A stretch of 64,000 nucleotides of DNA from Hyaloraphidium curvatum. Lineage: Eukaryota > Monoblepharomycota > Hyaloraphidiomycetes > Hyaloraphidiales > Hyaloraphidiaceae. Below are positions 1 through 10,909 of this stretch, piece by piece. The position numbers and the translations under genes were made by a program. The stretch covers positions 186,001-250,000 of the forward strand of contig JAIVFI010000003.1 in NCBI GenBank assembly GCA_025558095.1. Reading direction: 5' to 3'. A model generated the notes under the pieces. That model was not told where the DNA came from. It was given only the letters and a program-made list of their open reading frames with translations, and did no database searches. How positions within the stretch are numbered: the first letter of the stretch is position 1; every line of letters starts with the position of its first letter.

Positions 1-281
1 CGCCGTCCTGAAGCTGGTGGACGTGTACCGGAACCCGGGCAACTACGTGGGGGTGCAGAGGAGCTTGACGCTGTTCAGTGGGTTCCGTCGCGTCGCCCGA
101 TGCGAGCCTCTGCTGACGCCCAGTGGCAGTCTGCATCACCATCGTCCTGGGCATCGCCACCTGGGTGGTCTCGGTGCTGAACCTCCTGCAGTACAAGGAG
201 GGCAAGCTCAAGGACCTGGTGGAGCGCAACAAGGCCAACCTCGAGATGGCGAGGCAGCGCAAGTGGAGCATCGAGGACTAA
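1..281 (+). CDS. 3' end of an unrecognised membrane protein (partial)
   Basis: Two exons of a gene that enters from the left edge. Exon 2-77 reads in frame to a GTGGGT donor at 78; a 52-base intron (78-129, ending CAG) joins in phase to 130-281, stop TAA at 279. The join gives a hydrophobic segment (ITIVLGIATWVVSVLNLL), followed by a charged, probably helical tail (KEGKLKDLVERNKANLEMAR) ending SIED. This looks like the last membrane span plus a cytosolic tail of a polytopic protein. The family cannot be told from this fragment. The splice join is well supported because both exons are in phase across it and the span is only complete when they are joined. Confidence 0.6.
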
Positions 282-485
282 AGGGGGGAAGGGGCTGCAG
301 CACGGTGATGGGGCGGTGGAACGGAGGCAGGGGAAGTTGCTTGAGTTGCGCATGCGTATTTGCCTGTTATTTGAAGATTATTCCGGGGCTCGTGGGCTGC
401 GAAGGCTAGCTAAGCAGGCGCTCTGCCAACTGGTTCGACCGACGTGCGCTCCGCACGGTTCCCCGCCCACGTCAACCCCACTGCG

Positions 486-953
486 ATGGCGCCCGTGCTC
501 CCGGCGGTGGCGGCCGCGCTGGCGCCGAGCGCTTCTGAGGCGCGACGGAAGGCGCTGCGGCTGTACCGGCAGTACCTCAAATCGGTGGGTGGCGGCGGCC
601 GCTCCGAGTGGACGCGCCCTGACCGCTCCTGTCCCACGGCTGAATCCCGCCTGAATCCCCATTATCTGCCCTTTAAATAGGCGCCGGACATCGTGCAGTT
701 CCAGTTCCTCGACATCACCCCCGCGCAGCTGCGCGCGCGCGTGCGGCTCGAGTTCGAGCGCAACGCGGGCGCAACGGACCTCGGCGCCGCCAACAGGCTC
801 ATCTTCCGCGGCGAGAAGGATTTGGAGGAGATGATGAACCAGTGGATGCAGAAGACGCACGTGATGCGGTTCTTCGAGAACGACTTCAGGGCCAAGGACG
901 AGCAGGCCGCCGCCAAGCCGTTCCTGCAAAAGTTCTACGAGGGGAGGGACTAG
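486..953 (+). CDS. NDUFA6: NADH:ubiquinone oxidoreductase accessory subunit NDUFA6 (LYR protein)
   Basis: Exons 486-584 and 681-953 are separated by a phase-0 intron (585-680, GTGGGT...TAG) and give 123 residues, the usual length of this subunit. The N-terminal helix carries the LYR signature (ALRLYRQYLKS); after the intron comes the conserved block DIVQFQFLDITPAQLRARVR, then RLIFRGEKDLEEMMNQWMQ and a C-terminal FLQKFYEGRD. LYR proteins of this family bind the mitochondrial acyl carrier protein and sit on the matrix arm of respiratory complex I, so the organism very probably has a conventional complex I. The ATG at 486 is the first in frame and places the LYR motif about 28 residues in. No cleavable presequence is evident. 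Confidence 0.88.
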
Positions 954-1220
954 GAACTCCCAGGCGAAAGGGACACTTGCTATCGCGTCGGGGACCCGCC
1001 CTGGATGATCGGGGCCGAGCGGGAGGGATCGGGAGGCAGGATGGGACGGAAGGCTGCTGGACGGACCATGCCGCGGACTGAAGCCCTTTGGCGGGAAGCT
1101 AGACACTGCAGCGACCAAGAAACGGGTCTGAGCACTTGCTTTCTTCGCAAAGACGGCAGGAGTGGGGCCAGGGGTGTCCATCTATTGGCAAGGCCCGATG
1201 GACTCCCTGTCCGGTCCCAT

Positions 1221-2564
1221 CTAGTCAACCGTGGCAAGCCACGCCTCGAACATGATCTCCTGGGCCACTTCGGGCGGCAGCCCCCCGATCGCTCCGCTCC
1301 CGATCCAGCGCTTCCACGCAGCCACCTCGAGCACGTCGTCCATCAGCCCGCGGTACCTGTCCGCGCCCGCATCGGCGAGCACCTTGGTGAGGAGGTGATT
1401 CGGGCCGCCGGCGCCGTAGAAGAGCAGGAGGAGGACGAAGCTCCGCCTGCCGTGGAGGGGCGAGCCGGGCCGCTGCACTTCGTTAAGGAGCGCAGCAAGC
1501 TCGCACGGGCCTGCGCCGGCACCGCCGGTGCTGCCGGCGAGCCTAGCAAGGATGAGGCGGACGGAGAGGAACATGTCGCGGAGGCCCGAAAAAGGGACGT
1601 CTTCGAGGTACTTGGTCGCGGCCTTGTTCACGTTGAGGCAGGATGAGAGCAGTTTGGCATCGCAGCGCAGGACTCCGAGCTCGATGAACTTAGCGTAGAC
1701 TCCCGGGTGCCTCCACCTCGGCAGAGCTCGGTTGCGGACCCAGCATGCGATTTCGCGCTGCATTGCGGGTGCGTCGCGGAAAAACTCGTCGAGCAGGTCC
1801 AGGAAGCGCCGGGCCTGGAACGCCGGCTTATCCCATGAGTTCAGAAAGGTCCTGAAATAGGGCTTCCAGTTGGCTTCTGTCGGACCGTGCCCGTACTCCT
1901 TCAAGGCAGCAGTGGTCACGGGGCCGTAAACTCCAAGGATCGCCACCGCTTCGTGCTCCGTTCGGCCGGGCCTCCTAATGCAGTCCTGGGGTGAAGGATA
2001 TCCAGGGAAAGCAGAGAACACCCTGTCGTAAAGGACGCGGAAGCACCGCCTGCACGCTTCCTCCTCGTTGCGCAGCATGGCACTGCCCGGCTTCCTGGCC
2101 AGGGTATCGCTGTACTCGGTCCGGCCCAGATCGACGAGGAACTCTTTGGCCGAGGTCCGGTCGCTGAGCATGGCAGCCCACTTGTCGCCCGGCTTAAGAG
2201 GAACCAGAGACTTCGCGTTGTCCAGCATCCAGCTCACGGTCGCGTCCGCAAAGCATGACAGGGCGCCCTGGAAGTTGTCCGACAGGGGCAGCGGCCCGAC
2301 CACCTCCACCCATTGCGCGAGGAATGCCACGTCGTTGGAAGCCGCGGCCACGTCCGTGGCGCACCAAGTGGCGGTGTACGTGGAGCCGACGTCCGAGAAG
2401 CTCAGGTTTGCAGCCTGCAGGGCCTTGATCCGGGCCTCCCGGTTCGGCGCGCCCGGCGGGGGGACCATCTCGCGCAGCACCTGCGCGTTGCCCGTCGCGG
2501 CGGCGAAGATGACGGGGTGCACGTCGTCTCTCTCCAAAATATGGCGCCGCAGGCGGGCGAACAT
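1221..2564 (-). CDS. Protein of unknown function, possibly with ankyrin-like helical repeats
   Basis: A single open frame of 447 codons from ATG 2564 to the stop at 1221. The frame stays open upstream to 2666 but without another ATG. The N-terminus (MFARLRRHILERDD, then VIFAAATGNAQVLREMV) resembles a degenerate ankyrin-type helix pair, and a later stretch (WCATDVAAASNDVAFLAQWV) has the same flavour. No catalytic motif, signal peptide or membrane span is visible. Third positions are G/C-rich as in neighbouring genes, which argues it is real rather than an antisense shadow. It lies divergent to the Pol X gene. Function is not assigned; a lineage-specific repeat protein is the likeliest reading. 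Confidence 0.6.
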   Translation of the reverse strand: MFARLRRHILERDDVHPVIFAAATGNAQVLREMVPPPGAPNREARIKALQAANLSFSDVGSTYTATWCATDVAAASNDVAFLAQWVEVVGPLPLSDNFQGALSCFADATVSWMLDNAKSLVPLKPGDKWAAMLSDRTSAKEFLVDLGRTEYSDTLARKPGSAMLRNEEEACRRCFRVLYDRVFSAFPGYPSPQDCIRRPGRTEHEAVAILGVYGPVTTAALKEYGHGPTEANWKPYFRTFLNSWDKPAFQARRFLDLLDEFFRDAPAMQREIACWVRNRALPRWRHPGVYAKFIELGVLRCDAKLLSSCLNVNKAATKYLEDVPFSGLRDMFLSVRLILARLAGSTGGAGAGPCELAALLNEVQRPGSPLHGRRSFVLLLLFYGAGGPNHLLTKVLADAGADRYRGLMDDVLEVAAWKRWIGSGAIGGLPPEVAQEIMFEAWLATVD

Positions 2565-2936
2565 CTTCTCGGGCGAGGCCGACGGTGCGGCCTTCCGTTC
2601 AACGCGCGAAGCCCGAGCCCAAAGGAGACGATGAACGTCCTTCCCTGCCTTCCGGGTCGACGGCAATGGGATCCGCGAGAATAAGAATGATGTTCAACGA
2701 AGGGGTCCAGCGACGGAGCGGTGTTCCTGGCACCTCCTCGTGAATCCCGCAAAGCGATTCGGGACCGCCGTCCCTCTCAAACAACCCGCATTGTCCACCC
2801 CATCGACCTGACAGCGGCGTGTCTGCGGTGCCAGTGGCACCGTCTCCGCTTTATATTAGTCGCGGCCTTCGCGCAGCGGGGGGCGTTTCCCGCCCGGGCC
2901 ACCGCTCCTCGAACTTTGAGGGCCCGCCAACCGCGT
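2565..2936. promoter_or_regulatory. Divergent intergenic region between the unknown protein and the Pol X gene
   Basis: About 370 bases between two outward-facing start codons, so it must hold both promoters. A TATA-like TTTATATTAG lies at about 2851-2860, some 80 bases upstream of the plus-strand ATG at 2937. No other element is recognised. Confidence 0.35.
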
Positions 2937-4661
2937 ATGGCTTCGGACGGTTTCAACTCGCAGGGCTCGGGCGGCTCGCTGCAGAACGTCGGGGTCGCCT
3001 TCATCGACGTCAAGTTTCCGCCGGAGCAGCTTGAAGAACTGCGGAAAAAGGTCGTTGACGAAGGCGAGTGTGTTTGTGACGCTTCGTTCCCTCTTCCTCC
3101 TCTCTGACCCCCAAAACCAGGCGGGCAGCTCAAGCCGGCCGGCGAGGCCGACGTCCTTGTGACCGTGCTCAAGTCACCGTCGCGCATCGGCCGCCACATC
3201 CCCCGCGAGGCGCCCAGCGTGCCGGTCGTCACCCCCCAGTGGATCTCCGAGACCATCGACGCCGGCTTCACCCAGCCTTTTGGCGAATACGCCATCGAGG
3301 TCTCCGAGGAACATCGCCCGCGCAAGCGCCCCCGGATCTCCCCGTCCCCCCTCCCGGCACCCGTCATCCTGAGCCCCCGCGCCTCGGACGACGAGTCGGA
3401 GCGCTACACCACGGACGAGGAGGCCGGCCTCCCCCCCGGCGCCGGCAACCTCGACCCGCGCTTCCGCAACACCAAGTACGAGTGCCAGCGCCCCACCCCG
3501 CTGGAGCACCACAACCGCGAGCTCATCGAGGAGCTCGAGGTCATCTCGCGCGACCGCGAGCTCTCGTTCGAGGACCGGCACGCGTCGGCGTACCGCCGCG
3601 CCGTCGCGGGGCTCAGGGCCTACCCGCGGGACATCCTGACCGCAGTCGAGGCGGAGAAAATCCGGTTCGTGGGGCCAAAGATCGGAGCGGCCATCAAGGA
3701 GTTCCTCCGAAAGGGACACATACCCGAGGCCCGGAAGCTGCGCGCGGATCCCAAGTTTAGGGCTGCCGATTTGTTTGCCGGGATCTACGGCGCCGGCCCC
3801 GCGGCGGTCAAGTCGTGGATCGCCAAGGGGTACCGCTCCTTGGACGATCTCAAGGCGGGGGAGGGCTACCAGGAGGAGGGCGCCGAACAGGGCAAGCCCA
3901 AGAAGCCGCCCAAGGGGGACGACGAGGACGAGCGCCACTACCGCGGCCTCACCGAAAAGCAGAGAAAGGGCCTCAAGTGGTACGATGCCCTCCGCGAGAC
4001 CATGTCGGGCGCGGACGCCGAGGAGATCCACGACCTAGTAGCCGCCGAGGTCGAACGGATCGTGCCGGGCTCGATCGTCGAGCACCTCGACGAGTACCGC
4101 CGCGGCAAGCGCAAGGGCATCAAGAACGTGGACCTGCTGGTCACGCCGCCGGCGATCGAGTACTTCGACCGCCTGCTCTCCAAGCTGCTCTCGGCGCTCG
4201 ACAAGAAGGGCCTGATCCTCGACGTCCTCATGCTCTCGGACGACGACGAGGACAACGCCTCCAAGACCCTGGAGGTGCAGCCCGGCCCGGGTTCTCCGCG
4301 CCGTGCGCCTCCATCCGCCACGGCGATCCTCATGCGCCTCAAGGCTTTGCCCCCGGAAGCCGACCCCACGCGCAAGGCCAACCTGATCCTCCGGCAGCCC
4401 TCGTCGGGCAAGCTGCGTGCGGTGCACATCATCGTCTGCCCCACCCCCTGCCGGCCCTACACCCTCACCTGCCTCACGGGATCGATGACCTTTGTCCGGT
4501 CGATGCGGGAGTACCTCGACAAGGAGAAAGGGTACAAGATCAGCAACCACGGGCTGTGGGACGCCACGACGGGTGCCAGGGTCGCGGACTGCGCGACCGA
4601 GAGGGACGTGTTCGACAAGATGGGGCTGCCGTGGATCGAGCCCGAGGGGAGGAACTGCTGA
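2937..4661 (+). CDS. BRCT-containing family X DNA polymerase-like protein with degenerate active site
   Basis: Exons 2937-3069 and 3121-4661 (51-base intron 3070-3120) give 557 residues. Order: N-terminal BRCT domain (residues about 10-100, ending VTPQWISETIDAG); acidic linker; Pol X lyase-type domain with helix-hairpin-helix (RFVGPKIGAAIKEFLRKG); the fingers motif DLFAGIYGAGPAAVKSW; palm; and C-terminal thumb motifs (TERDVFDKMGLPWIEPEGRN). This is the layout of Pol lambda/mu/POL4, which act in end joining and gap filling. The palm is altered: the family's DxD metal pair reads N-V-D (AAC at 4123-4125), and the third carboxylate, expected in a VDIIV-like strand, is His (AVHIIVCP). The usual GG before RRGK is DE. 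The fold appears kept but two of three metal ligands are gone, so a structural or end-bridging role is more likely than polymerisation. Confidence 0.82.
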
Positions 4662-4863
4662 GGCCGTGGGACGGCGGTGGAGAGGGGATCGGCCCGATGT
4701 CGGGCACCTGCGGGATCGTTTCGTGTCGTTAGCTCAGTCTTGCTTTGTTGAATCATGATTTAGGAACGAAAAGATGACCCGTTCGCCGTCGCGTCATCCG
4801 GCCGTTTTCCGATCGACGCCGGGCGGGTGAGCCGTTTCCTTCCGGTCCTGCCGACCAGCTCAA

Positions 4864-6375
4864 ATGACGGCCTCGCCGACGTCGACGTCCCTCCCGGCGC
4901 AGGCGCAGGACAAGTTCTCCTTCACGGCCATCTCGGCCGACGGCACGCGGATCTCGTGCCTGCTGGAGCGCAAGGCGACGCTGACGAAGCACTCGGGGAC
5001 GTGCGTGCTGCTGGCGCACGGGCTCGGACAGGTGGGGCGCCTCAAAACACCGAAAATAGGCAAGCTGAGCGCCAGTATTGATAGGACAAGTCGAGTCCGG
5101 CGGTCAGGGGGATCGCGGAGGGGCTGCCGTACAATGTCTGCACGTACGACGCGAGGGGGCTCGGGGACAGCAGCGGCGAAGCCGTGGGTCTCTCTCGGGC
5201 GCATTGCCGCGTCGTACACCCTGATGGTGTTGTCGGCAGTCGATTTGCGACTTCAAGGACGCGGTGGAGGACATGAACGCGGTGGTGGACAAGCTCGCCG
5301 GGCTCGGGCTGCCAGTCCACACCGTGTTTGGGCTGTCGAAGGTGCGGCTTTCGGGCTCTTTCGCGACGGGATCTTATTGTTCTTGTCGTCGACTTGGGGC
5401 ACATCTATCGCACAGGGCGGGGAGGTCGCGATCCTCTTTGTCAACCAGTACCCGTCCAAGATCCGACAGCTGGCCGTCTTGGGCGTGCACTACGACCTCT
5501 CCCGCAACGACGAGTGCCAGCTGACCCCCGCCCAGCTCCGGCAGATCCAGACTCAGGGCTACATCGTGTGGAAGCGCTACGGGCGCAACAACAACCCTCG
5601 GTTCTGGATCATCCGGAAGGAGGACCTCAGGCTGCGCGCGGCGATGGACGTGCACACGCCCATGTCGCGTATTTCCTCCCACGTGGGGATCCTAGTGCTC
5701 CACGGGGAGGACGACGAGGTGGTGCCGGCGTCGGAGGCGAGGAAGTACGCCGAGATGATGGCAGGGCGGTCGAACTTTTCCTGGACCGTGCTGGAGGGCG
5801 TCACCCACGCGTGCTCCACGCCGGAGGAGATACAAAAGGTCGTCGAGACCGTGGAGCGGTTCACGGAGGGCGAGCCGCTGGACTCTGGTGCCGTCGCCGC
5901 GGGCGAGGGCTACTACGGGGCCCCGCCGACCGCGGACGCCGGCAAGCTGCCGCGGCGCGGGTCTTCGGCCTCGCAGGCGGCGCCTCCGCAGCCGGGTCTG
6001 TCGCCGGCGATCCTTGCCGAGTTCCTGGAGACGCCCTCGGAGCTCGCCGCGGACCGCTGGGCGCTGGATTCGCTCACGCCGCCGTACGTGCCGCCATCCG
6101 GGGCCTCGCGGTCGCGGGGCAACAGCAGCAGCACGCCTGTCGCCCCGCTCGATCTGTACGTCGAGGAGCTGGACGGGGCGGACGACTCGGGGCGCAGAGG
6201 ATCGGTATCGGCCCTCTCGGCGGCGCTCAGCTCCGCGGGGCTCGGGCCGAACAGGGTGGCGAAGGTGCCTACGCCGCCTATGCCGATTGCAGTGAAGATT
6301 GACGGCAGAGGGGGCAAGGGGCAGCCGGCAGTCGCGGAGGAGGAGGAGGACGTCGCATTCCGGCTATCGCCGTGA
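4864..6375 (+). CDS. Alpha/beta hydrolase with long C-terminal low-complexity tail
   Basis: Four phase-0 exons (4864-5031, 5085-5183, 5240-5341, 5416-6375; introns 53, 56 and 74 bases) give 442 residues. Seen in order: the early strand and oxyanion turn VLLAHGLGQD; the strand NVCTYDARGLGDSSGE; the nucleophile elbow G-L-S-K-G-G, with the third intron falling exactly between SK and GG; the acid in LVLHGEDDEVVP; and the catalytic His in VTHACSTPEE. The triad Ser-Asp-His is therefore complete. The last 140 residues are Ser/Pro/Gly-rich without a recognised domain. Substrate unknown; esterase/lipase-like activity is a family expectation only. It lies 200 bases downstream of the Pol X gene on the same strand. 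Confidence 0.8.
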   Translation: MTASPTSTSLPAQAQDKFSFTAISADGTRISCLLERKATLTKHSGTCVLLAHGLGQVGRLKTPKIGKLSASIDRTSRVRRSGGSRRGCRTMSARTTRGGSGTAAAKPWVSLGRIAASYTLMVLSAVDLRLQGRGGGHERGGGQARRARAASPHRVWAVEGAAFGLFRDGILLFLSSTWGTSIAQGGEVAILFVNQYPSKIRQLAVLGVHYDLSRNDECQLTPAQLRQIQTQGYIVWKRYGRNNNPRFWIIRKEDLRLRAAMDVHTPMSRISSHVGILVLHGEDDEVVPASEARKYAEMMAGRSNFSWTVLEGVTHACSTPEEIQKVVETVERFTEGEPLDSGAVAAGEGYYGAPPTADAGKLPRRGSSASQAAPPQPGLSPAILAEFLETPSELAADRWALDSLTPPYVPPSGASRSRGNSSSTPVAPLDLYVEELDGADDSGRRGSVSALSAALSSAGLGPNRVAKVPTPPMPIAVKIDGRGGKGQPAVAEEEEDVAFRLSP

Positions 6376-6720
6376 CCTGTAGCGGCTGATCTGATCTGAT
6401 GGCTGTTCGGCCGAAGTAGCCTCGGCATTTGGTGATTGGGATGGTCCCATCTAGGCCATGGAAGGAACGCCGACCGGCAACGTCAAGGGGGGGGGGCGCG
6501 TTGTGGCTGTGAGCGAACGAACACCCCTGGCCGAGCGCTAATTCTGCGCGTCCCTCCTCCGATACTCCAAAGATACCCCGGGACGTAGCAGACCAACGCC
6601 TTCTTATCTGCCCCCGACGTGGGTGCTGACGGTCAACGCTTGGTGGACCTTCTGCTCGGGCATCGGTTTCGCCCCGGCTCCTGGCCGGGCGCCCTTGCGG
6701 AACCCCGGCAAAACGGAACC
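6376..6720. promoter_or_regulatory. Intergenic region upstream of the double glycosyltransferase gene
   Basis: About 345 bases between a stop at 6375 and the ATG at 6721. It contains a run of about ten G around 6487-6496. No promoter element or RNA gene is recognised. Confidence 0.25.
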
Positions 6721-9700
6721 ATGGCCGGCGGACGGACATTGATCGCGTTCGGAGCCGCTTTCCTTTGGCTTTTCGTGGTTGTTGCATGGCTCGGCTCGGA
6801 TCGGGGCAAGGCATTCGCGGGCAGCGCGGACCCGGCCGTTCCTGCGTCGCGTTCCCCGCGCCGTCTTGCACCGCGTGGCCTGTCCAAGCTTTCCGCCCTT
6901 TCTCCAAACAACAACAAGACCTCAAATTCCTCGCCGCTTGCCCAGTTTCTGAGCAAGGCGCAGCCTCGCGTGCCCAAGCTGGTACACTTCATCTACGGCC
7001 TCGACCAGTCGCGGGTACCCGAGTTCGGCTTCATCCAGTGGCTCTCCATCGTCTCAGCCTACGAATCCATCCGCCCGGAACGCATCTTCTTCTGGCACCG
7101 GGGCGAGCCCAGGGGGGAGTGGTGGGAGCGCGCCAAGCACTTCATCACCGACCGGCGCCAGGCGCGGGACGTGACCTCGGTCTTCGGTAACCCCATCGCC
7201 AACTACGCCCACAAGGCCGACATCCTCCGCCTGGAGATCCTGATCGAGCACGGGGGGATATACCTGGACCAGGACACGGTGGTGTGGAGGTCGCTGGACG
7301 AGCTGCTGGGCTACGAATGCGTCATGGGCCACGAAGGCGAGGGCGGATGGGTCGGCCTGGGCAACGCGGTCATCATTGCTCAACCGCGCTCGCGATTCCT
7401 TTCGCGGTGGCTGCGGTCGTACCACAACTTTGACGACGCCAACTGGAACTACCACTCCATCATCCTGCCGCGGATCCTGGCCGCCGAAAACCCCCGCGAG
7501 GTGCATGTGCTGGACTACACGCGCTTCTTTTGGCCTCTGTGGAACGAGAACGGGCTGCAGAAGTTCTATGTGGAAAAGGTTTACGACTTTGGCAAGCTGG
7601 GCTTCACGAACCACCTCTGGGAGAGCAAGGCCCTCAGATTCGTGCTCTCGGACGCGGCCAATGCACCGACGTTGGAGCAGGTGGACCTGCCTATCTACTG
7701 CGGCATGCGGAGGTTCCTCAAAGTCCAGCCGCCGGGGCCGCGGATGAAGGACTCATCGGGAGCCTACTGCTGGCACAACCAGGAGGCACCTGCAGAGATG
7801 CCAGAGCCCGAACCCGCGTGCAGGATCCTGGATGGGCCGCTGGACAACAGCACTCTCGGTAAGCTGCGGAAGATGCGATCCTCCACACTCTCTTGACACT
7901 GCTCTGCAGTCTCGTACTACGACTTCGACCGAGACCGCGATCACCCGCTGAAGCTCCTTGACAGCAGCGGGCACCACCTGAACGGCTGGTTCCTCTCCTT
8001 CCGCACGCCGGACGTCCAGGATGTTTCTCAGATCCCCGGCTTTGCGACGTACCCTCCTCCGTTCGGGACGGTGCGCTCCTTTGATGGTTCGCGAGGCGAC
8101 TACGCCATCCTCCCCACGCTGCGCACGTACGGCCAGAGCTTCCACGCCTTTACACTTTCCTTGTGGCTTCGGTTCGACTCGCAGGCAGCTGCCACGGCCG
8201 ACCGCATGGCCGTGGCCGAAGTGGTGGGCGACTGCGACACCTTTGGGACGCACGACAGGTGTCCCTCCTTGCACGTGCAGCTGAAGCGGGCCAAACGAGC
8301 TCCGGCCCCATTCCAGCTAGGGAAGGCGAACAGGGAGGCGAACCAGAGGCCGGTCCAGGGAAAGACTGACGGGCCCTGGATCTGCGAGGCGGCCATGCAC
8401 GAGCGCAGGGCCGGAGACTCTTGGATCGTCGTCAAGCTGGCGCGGATCGACGTCTGGGAGGGCGTCAAGGAGCACATGTTGCCTGACGTCTGGTATCGCG
8501 TGCAGGTATCGGCCTCGCGGAGGTCCCAGAAGCTTCGGTTGCAGGTGTGGAAGGGGGCTTTCGAAGGCGCGGCCCGCTTCACAGTCGAGAAGATCGCTGA
8601 CCTCTCCAATGGGTACTACACTCCGTCGTCGATAGTGCCAGTTCGATTCAGGAACATCTGGCTCGGCGGGCCTTGGCATCTGCTGAAGGACGCGCACGAT
8701 GCGTCCAATTACTTCACGGGGCAAATGGACCGCGTAGTCATATCTTCGACGGAAGTCGAAAACGCAGAGGACCTCGCGGAAGGGCGAACGTCGCTCGATC
8801 TCGCGCCGTCGTTCGGAGTGGTCGACGCAGCCGAGCTTGAGCTGCGGCAGCAGGACGATCTTGACAGCATGCTCCGGGCCGCGGGGAGTGGCTCACGACT
8901 GCGCAAGAGGCTGGCAGGCGCACCCGTTCCGATGTCGCTTTCCGAGCGTGCCCGCCAAGTGTTGGATTCCCTCATCCTCGCGGCCGCTCTCGAGCCGGTG
9001 ACCTTCATATTCGTCGTGTTCGGGCCTCTCGGCGTGTACCTGTTGCGCTCGTCGCGCCGGCTCCGCAAGTTTGCGTGGATGGGGTTTCTCGGCTTTCTCA
9101 CGGTTGTGGTGGTACTGGAAGCTGGGTGCCTGGCAAGTGTCCACAGGCTCTTGGGCGTCTTCGTTCGAACTGACGCTTTCCGCATTTGAAACAGCTGCGT
9201 CAGCTTCCTTGGGAAAGATTGCCCGCTGCCGTGGCCGTCGAAGCGGCCAAAGCGGATGCCAAAGTCGATTTGGCTGACGTTCAGCTCCTCCGGCAAGATC
9301 TAGCTTCAGAGCCGGCAATCCAGGCGACTCTGAATGAATCAACTCCTAACGCGTCCAATGAAGCAGCTGAGCTGGAAGGTCGGGATTCAGAGGATGTTCC
9401 CCGACCCGCTAAGCCAGCGAAAGGGTCGCGCCAGATCGCGCTTCTTGAACAGCCCTTGCGCCCGTGGGAGCCGCGAATCGCAGTGATTATGCCCTGTCAC
9501 AAGCAAGCCATCTATATCCGCGATGCGCTGAGGAGTGTGTTCCGGCAGTCGTACGCCTCCTGGGACCTGATCGTCGTGGACGACCGATCCCCCGATCGGT
9601 GCGGGCGCGTTGCCGTACGCGAAGTTCGTTCCCGATTCCGGGACTATGAGGAAACTTCGGAACGTCGAAACACACGACTGATGCCGGAGGACTTCCTCGT

Positions 9701-10853
9701 TCGCCACATGGACCTCACTGTCACCTCGTTCCGCGGGGCTCAGGGCCGAACAATTCAGGTCGTCGAAAACCACGATAACTGCGGGCTTTCGTGCTCGAGG
9801 AACCTCGCCATCCTGTTGACGGATGCGCCGTACATTCTCACCCTCGATGCCGACGACTTGATCCACCAATCGTACCTCCGCATCGCGGTCTCGGCATTGC
9901 AAACAAATCCGGCCCTGGGGATCGTCACGGGTGCGACGCAGCAGTTCTTCGGTGCTTCCAATTGGACCTGGTGGTTGCCCGAATGGTCCCCGCGAGCTGT
10001 TCTGGATCGTGGGCCTTTTCCCGTGGCGACAGTTTACCGAAGGGCCGATTGGGCTCGGATCGGCGGGTACAACCCGCTGTTGCCATGGGGCAACGAAGAT
10101 TGGACCTTCTGGATCGCGCTCTCCTGGCTCCCGGGCATGCAGGTCCACAAGCTGAAGGGAGAGTACTGGCCGGGGAAGGGCATGGGCAAGGGAGAGAGCA
10201 CAAGCTCCTACAGGTACAAAGCTGCGTCGATGGCTCGGTCCAAGGAGGAACACGCCGAAGAGTGCGAAGCAATGATGCGCACGATCCACTCGGCATTGTA
10301 CGGGCCCGAACGCACGCTCGAGGCCCATTCCTTGCTCCTCACCCGGGGATCTCTCCAAATGCGCGAGCTGGTGGAGGCAGCTGTCGCCCGAGCTGGCACC
10401 GGAAAGGCCCTGGGCAGGCAGAGCGAAGCAGCACTGTGGCTTGGTCTGTGGTGGGAGGGGCGAGCCGAGGAAGACGGGGAAGGAGGCCTGAAGGCCGAAG
10501 CATTGAGGGAGGCGAGGGACTGGTACGTCCGCGGGATCGAGCACGGATTGGCCCAACGGGCATCCGACGAGGGCCGTGATCCAAAGGAATGGTTACCCAG
10601 CATGAGAGCGGAGCTACCCGATGATTGGCAGCTCTGGTGGAGAGCCGGGATAGCCACCGCCAAGCTGGGTGAGCTCTCCTTAGGGGCGGAAACGAACGTC
10701 ACCCTCTCGGCGTCAGTCGAGATTGCTGGCATAGGATCCTTCACTTGCCGCAAGCTTTGTGAGGAAGCTCTGGCGAGAGCGGGGCAGCTGCTGGCGCCAC
10801 GGGTATCTGAATGCCATTCTCCGGCATCGGCCGCTGGAACAAGGCGTGGATGA
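6721..10853 (+). CDS. Giant bifunctional glycosyltransferase: GT32-like + LamG-like + two TM + GT2
   Basis: Exons 6721-7858, 7910-9138 and 9195-10853 (introns 51 and 56 bases) give 1341 residues. Layout: N-terminal signal anchor (about residues 5-26); a DXD-type (GT32/Gly_transf_sug-like) domain starting KLVHFIYGLDQ with the metal motif GGIYLDQDTVV near 181; a LamG/concanavalin-like domain (about 420-700; FTLSLWLRFDS, later NYFTGQMDRVVI); two membrane spans (about 735-757 and 768-788); and a GT2 domain (about 880-1180) with RIAVIMPCHKQ, the DxD motif TLDADD near 1006 and GNEDW. Both catalytic domains would face the Golgi/ER lumen. The GT2 part has no ATG of its own before its first beta strand, which argues for one fused gene; the second splice (GTCCAC donor at 9139) is the least certain step. 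It probably builds a surface polysaccharide; substrates unknown. Confidence 0.72.
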
Positions 10854-10856
10854 ACG

Positions 10857-10862
10857 AATAAA
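10857..10862 (+). terminator. AATAAA polyadenylation signal
   Basis: A canonical AATAAA hexamer lies just after the TGA stop at 10851-10853, within the 56-base gap to the convergent hydrolase gene. It is the natural 3'-end signal for the glycosyltransferase mRNA, whose tail must then overlap the 3' end of the neighbour. Confidence 0.5.
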
Positions 10863-10909
10863 GTTGATAATGATGAAATGCCATAGCTTATCCACTGGGA
10901 CTCAAGTCT

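Noticed and set aside
3174-4031. 285-codon minus-strand frame under the Pol X gene
   Set aside because: Antisense shadow; the plus strand carries clear BRCT and Pol X motifs with intact phase.
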